Assembly: GCA_963735445.1 (NCBI GenBank)
Contig: CAVTLC010000013.1
Span: forward strand, 1-64,000
Reading direction: 5' to 3'
Source: AP-15 sp963735445
Lineage (GTDB): Bacteria; Pseudomonadota; Alphaproteobacteria; ATCC43930; CGMCC-115725
DNA: 64,000 bases
A program made the translations under genes and the position numbers. This document shows, one piece after another, positions 9,502 to 18,428 of the stretch (its first letter is position 1; every line of letters starts with the position of its first letter). The notes under the pieces were generated by a model, which saw only the letters and a program-made list of their open reading frames with translations, was not told where the DNA came from and searched no databases.

Positions 9502-10422
9502 TCAGCGAGACACCACCGGCGCGACCTCACGCATGAAGCACTCCATTGATTGGAGAAGCTGGCCGAGGTCGCGGTTGCCGTGGAAGTTGATCTGGAAAGC
9601 ATCGAGGCCCGCCGCCTCGCGATAGCGCAGTAGATCGGCGGCGACTTCGGCGGGAGTGCCGTGACCCGTTGGTCGGTCCGAGCCGGTCGGTGGGGTGTTG
9701 CCGGTGATCGTGCTGAATTCGACGCGAAAGCTCATCCGCGTCGCGATCGGCTCGCGGCCGGCAGCCTCGCAGGCTCGGCGCAACGTCGCCTGCCGCTCGA
9801 CCAGCTGGGCTATCGGCAGAGGGGTTGGCTGCCATACCGCCGCAAATCGGGCCGCCCGCCGTAATGCGGCATCGCTCGTCCCGCCGGCCCAGATCGGTGG
9901 GTGCGGCTGTTGCATCGGCTTGGGGTTGACGAACATGTCGGTAAACGAAATGAACTTGCCGGAAAACGAGACTCGGCCCGGGGCCCAGCATGCCTGCCAA
10001 AGGCGCAGATACTCATTGGTGCGGGCGCCTCGCTGATGGAACGGGACGCCGAGGGCTGCGAACTCGACCTCGTTCCAGCCGACCCCGACGCCGATGGTCA
10101 AGCGGCCGCCCGACATGCGGTCGAGTGTCGCCAGCGCCTTTGCGGTGGCGATCGGGTTGCGGTACGGCATGATCAGCACCGAGACGCCGACACCGATGCG
10201 GGTCGTGTGCGCGGCGATAAACGACATCGAGACGAGCGGGTCGTAGACATTTGTCCATGGTGCTGAGCGCGCGTCAGAGCCGACGATGATGTGGTCGTTG
10301 ACAAAGATGGCGTCGAAACCGACCTCCTCGGCCTTTGTTGCGGCGCTAACGATCGCTTCCGGCGACGTTTCAAAACCAAGATAGTCGGAATTGGGACAGC
10401 GGGTTGAAAAACGGACGGGCAT
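9502..10422 (-). CDS. LLM-class flavin (F420/FMN)-dependent oxidoreductase
   Basis: 306 aa luciferase-like TIM-barrel protein. Features are IFVNDHI near the start, the GVGVGWNEVEFAALG loop in the middle, and PPIWAGGTS. The frame opens at 10488, but I place the start at ATG 10422 (MPVRFSTR) because the first family strand begins there and AGGGA lies a few bases upstream. Such enzymes oxidise or reduce small carbonyl compounds with reduced flavin or F420. It is a single-gene unit facing away from the VOC gene. Two further LLM proteins occur at 27204 and 32205. Confidence 0.88.
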   Translation of the reverse strand: MPVRFSTRCPNSDYLGFETSPEAIVSAATKAEEVGFDAIFVNDHIIVGSDARSAPWTNVYDPLVSMSFIAAHTTRIGVGVSVLIMPYRNPIATAKALATLDRMSGGRLTIGVGVGWNEVEFAALGVPFHQRGARTNEYLRLWQACWAPGRVSFSGKFISFTDMFVNPKPMQQPHPPIWAGGTSDAALRRAARFAAVWQPTPLPIAQLVERQATLRRACEAAGREPIATRMSFRVEFSTITGNTPPTGSDRPTGHGTPAEVAADLLRYREAAGLDAFQINFHGNRDLGQLLQSMECFMREVAPVVSR

Positions 10423-10538
10423 GGGTGGTCCCTTGTTCGCGGCCAAGGTGTGGCCGGCCTTTGCCACTAGGTTAAGCCGATCATTCAATCGGACGCCAGA
10501 TTAACTGACTCGGCCATTTGTCGGTTCGATCGCGGCGG

Positions 10539-12140
10539 TCACCGAAGCTTTAGGCCACCGGGCAGGACAAGATCCTTGGTAATGGTGACGGACTGAACTT
10601 TGTATTGCGGATTGTCCCAGTCGCCGGTGATCGCGACTCGCGCATTTCCGATTCCGGCAATGTCCGGCTGCCACAAATAATCGATCTGGCGGTGCTCGAG
10701 ATCGAGTGTGCCGCTGCCGGTCGCTGAGAGCCATGGACCCACCAGCTTTAAGTCGCTGTTATGCAAAACGCCGTGCACAATCGTCGCGCTCGCCGAGAGC
10801 GAGCGGTATTCGATCTCGCGCCGGGTGGTCTCGTCAGCCATCAGCGGGCCGATCTTCATCAACGGAGCCAGCCCGGCGCTTCCGATCATGCCGTTAGTGA
10901 AACTGATGCGGCCGCGACCGTTTAGAGAGGCGACGAGGTCGTCAATGGTACTGCCGGTTGCGGCTAGGTTCGCGGAAACGTCGCCGGTACCGCTCAGCTT
11001 GTCGAAGCCCGCGATATTGAACGAGAGGTCATGGACGGTAATGCCGGATAGGTCAAAAGTCACACTGAGGGTAGGTGTGGGGCCGGCTTCATCGGCGACA
11101 ATCTTGCCGGTGGCTGTTCCGCCGTAGAGCGCGACATTGTCCAGATCGAGCTCCTGGTGGTGGTGAGTTCGGGTCAGCACATAGGTGCCCTTTGCCACAA
11201 CCTGGTCGAGCTGGATCGTTGCTTCGGTAAGGGTGAACTTGGCGGCGTCGCCGTCGATCTTTCCGACGATCGATAGCGGTCCGAGGTTGGGGTCCTGCTT
11301 CACCGCACGGATTTGCGTCCAGGCGAGCAGATTGCGCAGTGACGGTATCGCGACGCGGATCGTCCCGGAAGCGTGGTGCCGATCGCTGCCGTCGATTTCG
11401 CCCAGGAAATCCAGACTCCCATGTGCCGAGGCAACGATGTGGACCATCGCGCCGCTACTGCGGCCTTCGCGCAGCTCGGCCGGCGAGGCGACGGTTACTG
11501 CCAAGCTTATCGGGTCGCCATTATCGACCGCGCTACCAGCGGCCTTGAGGGGCCCGTCCAGGCTGGGCAGCGACAGCGTCATGTTGAGATCGTGAACACT
11601 TCGCTTTGGCCCGCCGCGTCGATCGAGAAAGCTCGCTGCGCCACCGACGATCGTGACATTGCCGGTCATGCGGGATGGGCCGGCACTGCCTCCCCCCGGC
11701 GGCGCGCCCAGAGGCGATTTCGGCGGGTAAAAGACCCAATTGCGCTGGCCGGCTTTGTCGACCTCGAAATCGGCCCTTGGTTGCACCAGTTTGAGTTGGT
11801 CGATCTCGATCGAGCCATGCAGCAGGGCGAGAGCCTTCAGCGCTACATCCACGGTCTTCACCGAGAGAAAATCGCCGGAAAAACCTGACGGGTTCGCCAG
11901 AGTTACGTCATGGGCGACGAGGGCGAATTTCGGCACAACGGTGAAGCTGATCGGCCCGGAGATGCGCAGATCGCGGCCTGTCTTCTGGCGCACGATACTC
12001 GTGATTTGCGACGCAATAAAATCAGACGGAACGATAAGCGGCGTGGCGAGCAGAGCGAGGATAATGACGGTGAACAGCACCGCCAAGCCAATCAAAAGGT
12101 GTCGGAAGAAACGCCCTTTATCGGAGAAAACCAAAGACAC
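10539..12140 (-). CDS. AsmA-family protein
   Basis: 533 aa with one N-terminal membrane helix (about residues 13-33). It is followed by the AsmA pattern: SQITSIVRQKTGRDL, an ISFTVVPK strand and a NPSGFSG loop. The C-terminal part is repetitive beta strand, ending with a LAPLMKIGPL-type segment. AsmA-like proteins (AsmA, TamB, YhdP relatives) form periplasmic lipid-conducting bridges or influence outer-membrane assembly. This protein is anchored in the inner membrane with the bulk in the periplasm. It appears monocistronic. Confidence 0.88.
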   Translation of the reverse strand: MSLVFSDKGRFFRHLLIGLAVLFTVIILALLATPLIVPSDFIASQITSIVRQKTGRDLRISGPISFTVVPKFALVAHDVTLANPSGFSGDFLSVKTVDVALKALALLHGSIEIDQLKLVQPRADFEVDKAGQRNWVFYPPKSPLGAPPGGGSAGPSRMTGNVTIVGGAASFLDRRGGPKRSVHDLNMTLSLPSLDGPLKAAGSAVDNGDPISLAVTVASPAELREGRSSGAMVHIVASAHGSLDFLGEIDGSDRHHASGTIRVAIPSLRNLLAWTQIRAVKQDPNLGPLSIVGKIDGDAAKFTLTEATIQLDQVVAKGTYVLTRTHHHQELDLDNVALYGGTATGKIVADEAGPTPTLSVTFDLSGITVHDLSFNIAGFDKLSGTGDVSANLAATGSTIDDLVASLNGRGRISFTNGMIGSAGLAPLMKIGPLMADETTRREIEYRSLSASATIVHGVLHNSDLKLVGPWLSATGSGTLDLEHRQIDYLWQPDIAGIGNARVAITGDWDNPQYKVQSVTITKDLVLPGGLKLR

Positions 12141-12598
12141 CTCGACTTAATGAAGATCGCTGTTCGGTAAGCCGCGCCCAGTCTTTTAGGATCGCGGCGA
12201 CCCAGGCTCAAACGGCGCGCGGGAATGGGGATGGATGGTGTTGTAATGGCTGCTGAGTAACTGTGGAAACCGCTAGGTCCTCCGCGGTTGGAAAAAGCAG
12301 GAGGGACCGCCCGACGGGTGCCCGGCCGGCAAGGGGTTGCGACTGATCCTCCATGGTTTTGATCATCCTACCGTGCGCGAGGTGGTTAACGACGCGATCA
12401 CGGCTGGCACTCCTCGCGCTGCCAAAAACAAAGAGATCGGCTGAAGCCGGGATGCGCCCGAGAGCGGAGGGGGCTGGCCCCGCGTGGTGCTGGCCAGACA
12501 TTGCTGGCGAGACATCGTACGCGCACACCGCGATAGACCCTTTACTCATCGCGATCGGGCCGGCACTATGGAATTCCGAATTCAAGATAGGTGAGCGG
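12141..12598. other. Intergenic region, regulator upstream sequence
   Basis: 458 nt between the divergent AsmA and GntR-type genes. Frames that run through it have no recognisable protein. It may hold the operator of the GntR-type regulator. I found no convincing palindromic operator by eye. Confidence 0.45.
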
Positions 12599-13282
12599 TT
12601 GCAGCCTCTTGATCCGCAGCCGGCGTTGATCGACCGGGCCTACGAGCGGCTTGTCGCGGCGATTGCCGACGGCACGCTCGCCCCCGGGCAGCGCATCCGC
12701 CAAGAAGAACTCGGTCGTGCGCTCGGGGTGTCGCGGCAGCCGATCAGCCACGCGCTGCAATTGCTCAAGCAGCAGAAGCTGGTGGAGGAGAATGGCCGGC
12801 GCGGGCTGATCGTTTCCGAGATCGACGCCGCCAGAGTTCGTGAACTCTACCAGGTCCGCAGCGCGCTTGACGCGCTGGCTGCACGACTGGCCGCCGAGCG
12901 TGCCGCGCGGCGCGCGATTGCCGCGCCGCCGCAGCAAGCGGCGGAGCACGCACTGGCTGCGGGCCTCGCGCTGCCGTTGGATGCCCCGGTGCTGGCGTTC
13001 GTCCAGGCCGACGTCGCGTTCCACACGGCGCTCTATCGCCTGTCCGCCAACCGCGCGATCGAGGACACCGTAGCGGCGCAATGGCCGCATCTGAAACGCT
13101 CGATGGCGGCGGTGCTCGACGATCCCGAACAGCGCCCGCTGGTGTGGTCCGAGCACCGGGAAATTCTGCGCTGCGTGCTCGCCGGAGACCCTGCCGGCGC
13201 CGAGCACTCAGCCCGCGCCCACAGCGACCGCGCCGGCGCTGAAACGGCGCGCCGTCTCAGTCGATCGTCTTCTCCAACGTGA
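12599..13282 (+). CDS. GntR-family transcriptional regulator (FCD type)
   Basis: About 227 aa. An N-terminal winged helix (about residues 8-72: IDRAYERLVAAIADGTLAPG, then LGVSRQPISHAL) is followed by an all-helical FCD effector domain with the ligand residues in QADVAFH, SEHREIL and ARAHSDRA. The frame is open back to 12353, but the upstream part is not conserved. I favour TTG 12599, which AGGTGAG precedes by 3 nt; ATG 12451 is the alternative. The next gene starts 10 nt after the stop, so this regulator probably heads and controls the catabolic operon that follows, responding to its substrate or an intermediate. Confidence 0.82.
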   Translation: MQPLDPQPALIDRAYERLVAAIADGTLAPGQRIRQEELGRALGVSRQPISHALQLLKQQKLVEENGRRGLIVSEIDAARVRELYQVRSALDALAARLAAERAARRAIAAPPQQAAEHALAAGLALPLDAPVLAFVQADVAFHTALYRLSANRAIEDTVAAQWPHLKRSMAAVLDDPEQRPLVWSEHREILRCVLAGDPAGAEHSARAHSDRAGAETARRLSRSSSPT

Positions 13283-13292
13283 GGAAACCGCG

Positions 13293-14099
13293 ATGCCGCT
13301 GACGCCACAGCAGATGCAGCAGTTCGCCGAGGAAGGCTATCTGTTTCTGCCCGGCTGCTTTTCGGAGGAAGAGGTCGCCATCCTGCGCGACGAGGCCGAG
13401 GCGATCTACGCCACCAACCGCCAGGAGGTGTGGCGCGAGAAGACCGGCGCGCCGCGTACCGCCTTTGCCGCGCACACCTATAACGAGGCATTTCGTCTGT
13501 TGGGCCATCATCCCCGGCTGATCGGCCCGGTCGAGCAGGTGTTCGGCGAAAAACTCTACATGCACCAATACAAAATCAACGCCAAAGCTGCCTTCGAGGG
13601 CGATGTCTGGCAATGGCACCAGGATTACGGCACCTGGGCGCGCGACGACGGCATGCCCGAGCCCAGGGCGATGAACATCGCGGTGTTTATGGACGAGGTC
13701 ATGCCGATCAATGGCCCGCTGATGCTGGTTCCGCGCAGCCATAAGCATGGCGTGCTGACAGCCGGGCACGACGAGGCAACCACCTCTTATCCGCTGTGGA
13801 CGCTCGACAACGAGACCGTAACCCGTCTCGTGAACGAGGGCGGCATCGTGGCGCCGACCGGTAAGCCCGGCTCGGTGCTGATGTTCCACGGCAATCTGGT
13901 GCACGCCTCGGCTCCGAACATCACGCCCTACCCGCGCCGCATCGTCTATCTGACCTTGTGCGCGGTCTCGAATTACATCCGCACCCCGACCCGCCCGGAA
14001 TGGATCGCGCATCGCGACTTCACGCCGATCGAACCGGTCGCCGACGCCGCGCTGTTGAATTACACCCGCGCCGCGGCGAGCCAGGTCGCGGCGGAATAG
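13293..14099 (+). CDS. Phytanoyl-CoA dioxygenase (PhyH)-family Fe(II)/2-oxoglutarate oxygenase
   Basis: 268 aa double-stranded beta-helix oxygenase. The iron triad is visible as H109-Q-D111 in WQWHQDYG and H204 in LVHASAPN, and arginines 215/216 are candidates for 2-oxoglutarate binding. The family hydroxylates varied small molecules (phytanoyl-CoA, ectoine, phosphonates). The HQDYGTW stretch recalls the ectoine hydroxylase branch, but there are no ectoine synthesis genes here. It sits between the GntR regulator (10 nt) and the SAF dehydrogenase (3 nt), indicating one transcript. The product is expected to be an oxidised substrate used by the next enzyme. Confidence 0.9.
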   Translation: MPLTPQQMQQFAEEGYLFLPGCFSEEEVAILRDEAEAIYATNRQEVWREKTGAPRTAFAAHTYNEAFRLLGHHPRLIGPVEQVFGEKLYMHQYKINAKAAFEGDVWQWHQDYGTWARDDGMPEPRAMNIAVFMDEVMPINGPLMLVPRSHKHGVLTAGHDEATTSYPLWTLDNETVTRLVNEGGIVAPTGKPGSVLMFHGNLVHASAPNITPYPRRIVYLTLCAVSNYIRTPTRPEWIAHRDFTPIEPVADAALLNYTRAAASQVAAE

Positions 14100-14102
14100 G
14101 CG

Positions 14103-15431
14103 ATGAATCTCCATCGCCTGCTGCAACAGCGCGCCGCCGCCGGAAAGCCGGTCCGCGTCGGCTTGATCGGCGCCGGCAAGTTCGGCTCGATGTTTCTAAA
14201 CCAGGTACCGACGATGGACGGGCTGGAGGTGTCGGTTATTGCCGATCTCGACCCCGAGCGGGCGCGGGCCGCTTGCCGCAAGGTTGGCTGGGACGCGCGA
14301 CGCATCGCGCGCACGTCGTTCGTCGCCTCGGGCGCCGAGTTGTGCGCCCACCCCGAGATTGAAGTCATCGTCGAGGCGACCGGCTCGCCGGCGGCCGGCA
14401 TCGCGCATGCCCGCGCGGCAATCGCCGCCGGCCGGCATATCGTGATGGTCAATGTCGAAGCCGATGTGCTCGCTGGACCGCTGCTGGCCGAGGAGGCTCG
14501 GGCACGCGGCGTTGTCTATTCTCTTGCTTATGGCGACCAGCCGGCATTGACCTGCGAACTGGTCGATTGGGCGCGCGCCTGCGGCTTTGAGGTCGCGGCC
14601 GCCGGCAAGGGCACCAAATACCTGCCCGCCTATCACCGGGTCACACCCGACGAGGTGTGGGGCCATTACGGCCTGACACCCGAGGAAGCGCGGGCGGGCG
14701 GCATGAACCCGCAGATGTTCAACTCGTTTCTCGACGGCACCAAATCGGCAATCGAGATGGCGGCGATCGCCAACGCGACCGGTCTTGGCGTGCCCTCGGA
14801 CGGGCTCGGCTTTCCGCCCTGCGGTGTCGACGACCTACCGCATGTGCTGCGTGGCCATGAAGCGGGAGGCACGCTGGAACATGACGGCATGGTCGAGGTG
14901 GTCTCGTGCCTCGAGCGCGACGGCCGCCCGGTGTTCCGCGATTTGCGCTGGGGCGTTTACGTCACCCTGAAGGCACCGAACGAGTACGCCCGGACCTGTT
15001 TCAAAGAATACGGCCTCAAGACCGACGCGAGCGGCTGCTACGCCGCGATGTACAAGCCCTACCACTTGATCGGTCTGGAGCTCGGCATTTCGGTATTGTC
15101 GGCGGCATTGCGGGGCGAGCCGACTGGCCAGCCCCAGGCGTGGCGCGGCGATGTTGTAGCGGTCGCCAAGCGGAGTTTGCGCGCTGGCGAGACACTCGAC
15201 GGCGAGGGTGGCTACACGGTCTGGGGCAAGCTGGTGCCGGCCGAACGCAGCCTTGCCGAAGGCGCGTTGCCGATCGGCCTCGCCCACCACGTGCCATTGC
15301 GGCGCGACATCGCCGCCGGCGAGACGGTACGCTGGGCCGACGCGACGGTTCCCGACAGTTCGGCGCTTGAGGTGCGCCGCGCGATGGAGCGACGCTTTGC
15401 GGCGCGACCTTCCGCAATCGCGGCAAAGTAG
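14103..15431 (+). CDS. NAD(P)-dependent oxidoreductase with C-terminal SAF domain
   Basis: 442 aa, related to the predicted homoserine-dehydrogenase-like proteins of COG4091. The Rossmann segment has GAGKFG at 23-28 and the acidic IADLDPERA turn. The centre holds a conserved GTKYLPAYHRVTPDEVW stretch, and the last 90 residues form an SAF domain (RSLRAGETL ... RRDIAAGETV). SAF domains bind sugars or act as substrate clamps in sialic acid and altronate enzymes. The gene starts 3 nt after the PhyH stop, so the two are probably translated together. The substrate is unknown; homoserine is not implied by the context. Confidence 0.86.
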   Translation: MNLHRLLQQRAAAGKPVRVGLIGAGKFGSMFLNQVPTMDGLEVSVIADLDPERARAACRKVGWDARRIARTSFVASGAELCAHPEIEVIVEATGSPAAGIAHARAAIAAGRHIVMVNVEADVLAGPLLAEEARARGVVYSLAYGDQPALTCELVDWARACGFEVAAAGKGTKYLPAYHRVTPDEVWGHYGLTPEEARAGGMNPQMFNSFLDGTKSAIEMAAIANATGLGVPSDGLGFPPCGVDDLPHVLRGHEAGGTLEHDGMVEVVSCLERDGRPVFRDLRWGVYVTLKAPNEYARTCFKEYGLKTDASGCYAAMYKPYHLIGLELGISVLSAALRGEPTGQPQAWRGDVVAVAKRSLRAGETLDGEGGYTVWGKLVPAERSLAEGALPIGLAHHVPLRRDIAAGETVRWADATVPDSSALEVRRAMERRFAARPSAIAAK

Positions 15432-15481
15432 GGCTGGAAGAGTAGCGCACAACATCACCACCCTTGGCGAGGAGGAGCCTG

Positions 15482-16871
15482 ATGCCGGTTCAACGCTTTG
15501 CGCCGATGACCAAGGATTTCGCGACGTTCGATTGTGACGCGCATGTCACCGAGCCGCCGAAAATTTGGGAGCGCGCCCACGAGTTTCTGACCCGCGACGA
15601 ACTCGATGCGCTGAAGCGGACGATCTGGTGGGATCGCCGACGGCCGCCTATTGATCGTGAACGGCCGCGCCGGGATCGGCCTCGGCTCGCCGCGCAAGGG
15701 CGGCATCCCCGGCACGATGCGGGTCATCACCAATGCCGGTCCGGGCGTCAAACACGATATCCAGCGCGCCCTCAATGTGCGCAACCTTAACCCCAAGACC
15801 GCGCTGACGCAGGAGCAGGTCGCCTATCTCGATCATGCCGGCTCGTATGAACCGAAGCCACGTCTGAAAGACATGGATGTCCAGGGGATCGATCAGGTCA
15901 TGATCATTCCGACCGAAATCGACATCTACCCATGGCTCGAGGACGCGCTTGGCGCCAAAGCGTTCTGCCGCGCCTACAACGAATGGGCGTACGACTACAC
16001 GCTGGAAAACCCCGATCGCCTGTTCTTTGCCGCCCTTATTCCGATGCAACACCCCGACTACGCGGTCCAGGAGATCCGGCGGGTAGCGGCGCTCGGCTGC
16101 CGGGTCGCTCTCGTCCGGCCGATGGATGCGATGGGCAACTACCCGCTGCAGCCGAAATACGAGCCGGTGTGGGACGCGCTCGAAGAGACCGGGATGATCT
16201 ATGGCATGCACCCGTTCCCGGCCTTCGCCAGCGCCAAGCCATCAGGCTATAGCGAGCAATATTCCGGCGCCGAGCTAATCCGCAAGACCATAGCCAACGC
16301 GGGGTTGCCGCACACCTTCCTTACCAATGTGCAAAATTTCCAGGCCGAAGCCGCACTCTGGGTCACGATCGTCCTGATGTCGGGATTTTTCGAGCGCCAC
16401 CCGAAGATCAACGCCGCAGTATTCGAGGCCTCGTCGACCTGGCTCAGCTTTCTGATCGACGAGTGCGACAAGGCCTACAAGCTCTACAAGAACGAGCGCC
16501 AGCTGCCGCCATTAAAGCGGCTGCCGAGCGAGACCTTTTTCGAGCATTGCATGACTGGCTTTGAGGGCGACGAAGCGCCGCCGGCTCGGCTGCCGGAGTT
16601 TTACGGCGACATCCTGTGCTGGTCGTCCGACGTCTATCACCATGACGGCGACGACGCTTGGCGTGCGATCGAAACGATGCAGAAATACGCGCTGCCGAAG
16701 GAAAATCAGGCCAAGTTCCTCGGCGCCAACGCACGGCGCCTCTACAAGGTGCAGGCCCCGGCCAACATCATCCGCGAGCGCGTCACCGAGATCGAGCGCC
16801 CGGACTGGTGGCCGACCGAGGAGGAAGTCCGCGCCGCGCTGCGCCCGGAAGCCGCAGTGACGAGAGCGTAG
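15482..16871 (+). CDS. Amidohydrolase family 2 protein, frameshifted
   Basis: About 462 aa after correction. The first frame (ATG 15482, GGAGGAG upstream) carries DCDAHVTEPPKIWERA and reads to about 15632. The remainder is in the next frame from about 15633 to the stop at 16871. Deleting one base between 15630 and 15636 (for example one G of GGG) joins them as WW..ADGRLLIVNG. The rest is intact: the MKDMDVQGIDQ-type region, MHPFPAF and the C-terminal SSDVYHHDG. These TIM-barrel metal enzymes decarboxylate or hydrolyse aromatic or carboxylic substrates. A paralogue follows at 16977, and both appear to belong to the GntR-PhyH operon. Confidence 0.85.
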
Positions 16872-16894
16872 CCTGCTGCTTACCGCCCCTACAC

Positions 16895-16956
16895 CGTCAT
16901 CCCCGGGCTCGTCCCGGGGATCCACGTGGATGGCCGGGACGAGCCCGGCCATGACG
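16895..16956. repeat. Intergenic palindromic element, GTCATCCC...ATGAC type (copy 1)
   Basis: 62 bp with outer arms CGTCAT (16895-16900) and ATGACG (16951-16956) enclosing two hairpins: CCCCGGG-CTCGT-CCCGGGG at 16901-16920 and GGCCGGG-ACGAG-CCCGGCC near 16932-16950, joined by TCCACGTGGA. It lies between two paralogous amidohydrolase genes. The same plan recurs at 22103-22167 and, decayed, at 29871-29935. Confidence 0.8.
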
Positions 16957-16976
16957 AGAAAGGATGATCCGGTGAG

Positions 16977-18269
16977 ATGACCACCAAGGACTTCATCGTA
17001 TTCGACAGCGACAGCCATGTCGTCGAGCCGCCCGAGCTATGGGAGAAATACCTCGACCCCGAGTATCGAACCCTCGGCCGGCATGCGCTATGGCGACAGG
17101 AAGGCCCCACCGGCGCCTACCTCAAAGTCAATGGCGAGATTTTCCGGGATCGCTCGAACCCCAACCTGCCGCGCCATGCGCTGTGGCGTCCCGGCATGAC
17201 CTGGGAGGCGATTGGCGAACTCGATCCGCACATGAGGCATCCGGCCACCGCGGGCGCCTCGGACCCGCAAGCGCGGCTTTCCGATATGGACGCGATGGGG
17301 GTCGACCACGCGCTGCTTTATCCGACCTGGTTCGCCGAAGGCTTCTTCCAAATCCGCGACCCGGACGTCGCCTACGCGCTCGCGCGCGCCTACAATGATT
17401 GGGTCGTCGACTTCTGCAAAGCGGCGCCGGAGCGGCTCTTCGCCGCCGCGATCCTGCCGCTGCAGAATATGGATTTCGCGCTCGACGAGTTGACTCGGGT
17501 GGCCGGCATTCCATCGGTCCGCGCTGTCTTTATTCGGCCGATGTTTCTCGAAGACCGCTACCTCAATCACCCTTATTACGACCCACTGTGGGCGGCGTTA
17601 GAGCGACTGGGACTGACCGCGGCGGTGCATGCGACGCCGGGGCTGTGGAGCCCGGAATGGACCTCGCACGGCCCGTTTCTCGAAAAGGTCAAAGACCGTT
17701 TGGCGCAGCCGCCGGTTCCCGGTGGCGGCGGTGGCCCATTCGCCGGCGGCAGCGGCGGCGCCGGTCAGTCGATCACCTTCATTGGCGCCACACCGCTCGG
17801 TCATCCACTGGCGCCGATCCTTGCCAATTGGCTCGACAACCACATGTTCGTCGCCTCGACCCTAATCGGCTTTACGGTGATGGAGCGCTACCCGGCAATG
17901 AAGGTTGTCGTCGCCCATGGCAAAGCCTCCTGGATGCAGGAGGTGCTGGAAAAAATGGAGGCCTCGACCCGCGTCATCCCGCTCTTGCATCACTATCCGG
18001 TCAGCACCGAGCCGGAAGAGATGTGGGAGCACGGCAACGTGTTGCTCGGCTTCGATGCCGAGGAGCGGATGATCCAAAAGCTACCGCAGGACTTTGCCGG
18101 CAAGGTGGTTTGGGGCTCGCGCTATCCGCATCACGATGCGACGAGCGCCTGGGACGCACTGGCCCGCCTGCGCGACGCCAATGTCCCGGAGCCGTTGATC
18201 GCCCGCATGATGGGCGGCAATGCGGCCCGGCAATTCGCGATCGAGCCGCTTCGCGAACCAGCTGCATGA
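16977..18269 (+). CDS. Amidohydrolase family 2 protein with altered C-terminal active-site motif
   Basis: 430 aa. The N-terminal metal motif is FDSDSHVVEPPELWEKYL. A Gly-rich insertion (about residues 243-262) interrupts the barrel. Near the C-terminus the family motif usually read as GSDYPH is GSRYPHHD here (W379 to D387), so the Asp that normally binds metal or acts as base is Arg382 (codon CGC 18120-18122). The protein may be inactive, use Asp387 instead, or have a structural role beside its intact paralogue at 15482. A palindromic repeat lies in the 105-nt gap between them. GGATGATCCGGTGAG precedes ATG 16977 without a strong Shine-Dalgarno. Confidence 0.88.
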   Translation: MTTKDFIVFDSDSHVVEPPELWEKYLDPEYRTLGRHALWRQEGPTGAYLKVNGEIFRDRSNPNLPRHALWRPGMTWEAIGELDPHMRHPATAGASDPQARLSDMDAMGVDHALLYPTWFAEGFFQIRDPDVAYALARAYNDWVVDFCKAAPERLFAAAILPLQNMDFALDELTRVAGIPSVRAVFIRPMFLEDRYLNHPYYDPLWAALERLGLTAAVHATPGLWSPEWTSHGPFLEKVKDRLAQPPVPGGGGGPFAGGSGGAGQSITFIGATPLGHPLAPILANWLDNHMFVASTLIGFTVMERYPAMKVVVAHGKASWMQEVLEKMEASTRVIPLLHHYPVSTEPEEMWEHGNVLLGFDAEERMIQKLPQDFAGKVVWGSRYPHHDATSAWDALARLRDANVPEPLIARMMGGNAARQFAIEPLREPAA

Positions 18270-18373
18270 TCCGAGCGGCTGACGTCACGACTCGCGGCAC
18301 GGCCGCGGCACGCATGTTCGGCGTTTAGACGCCGCAAAGGATATTACATTCGGTACATGTGTTATATGCTTGT

Positions 18374-18402
18374 TTGACATTATCTGATCCGTGAAACTAA
18401 TC
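18374..18402 (+). promoter_or_regulatory. Possible sigma-70 promoter of the ATP-grasp gene
   Basis: TTGACA at 18374-18379 lies 16 nt before ACTAAT (18396-18401) in an AT-rich patch that stands out against the GC-rich surroundings. The gene starts 28 nt downstream, with AGGGAG at about 18416-18421 as ribosome-binding site. The -10 match is only fair. Confidence 0.35.
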
Positions 18403-18428
18403 TGCGCGCCGCAGCAGGGAGCGGCGGC

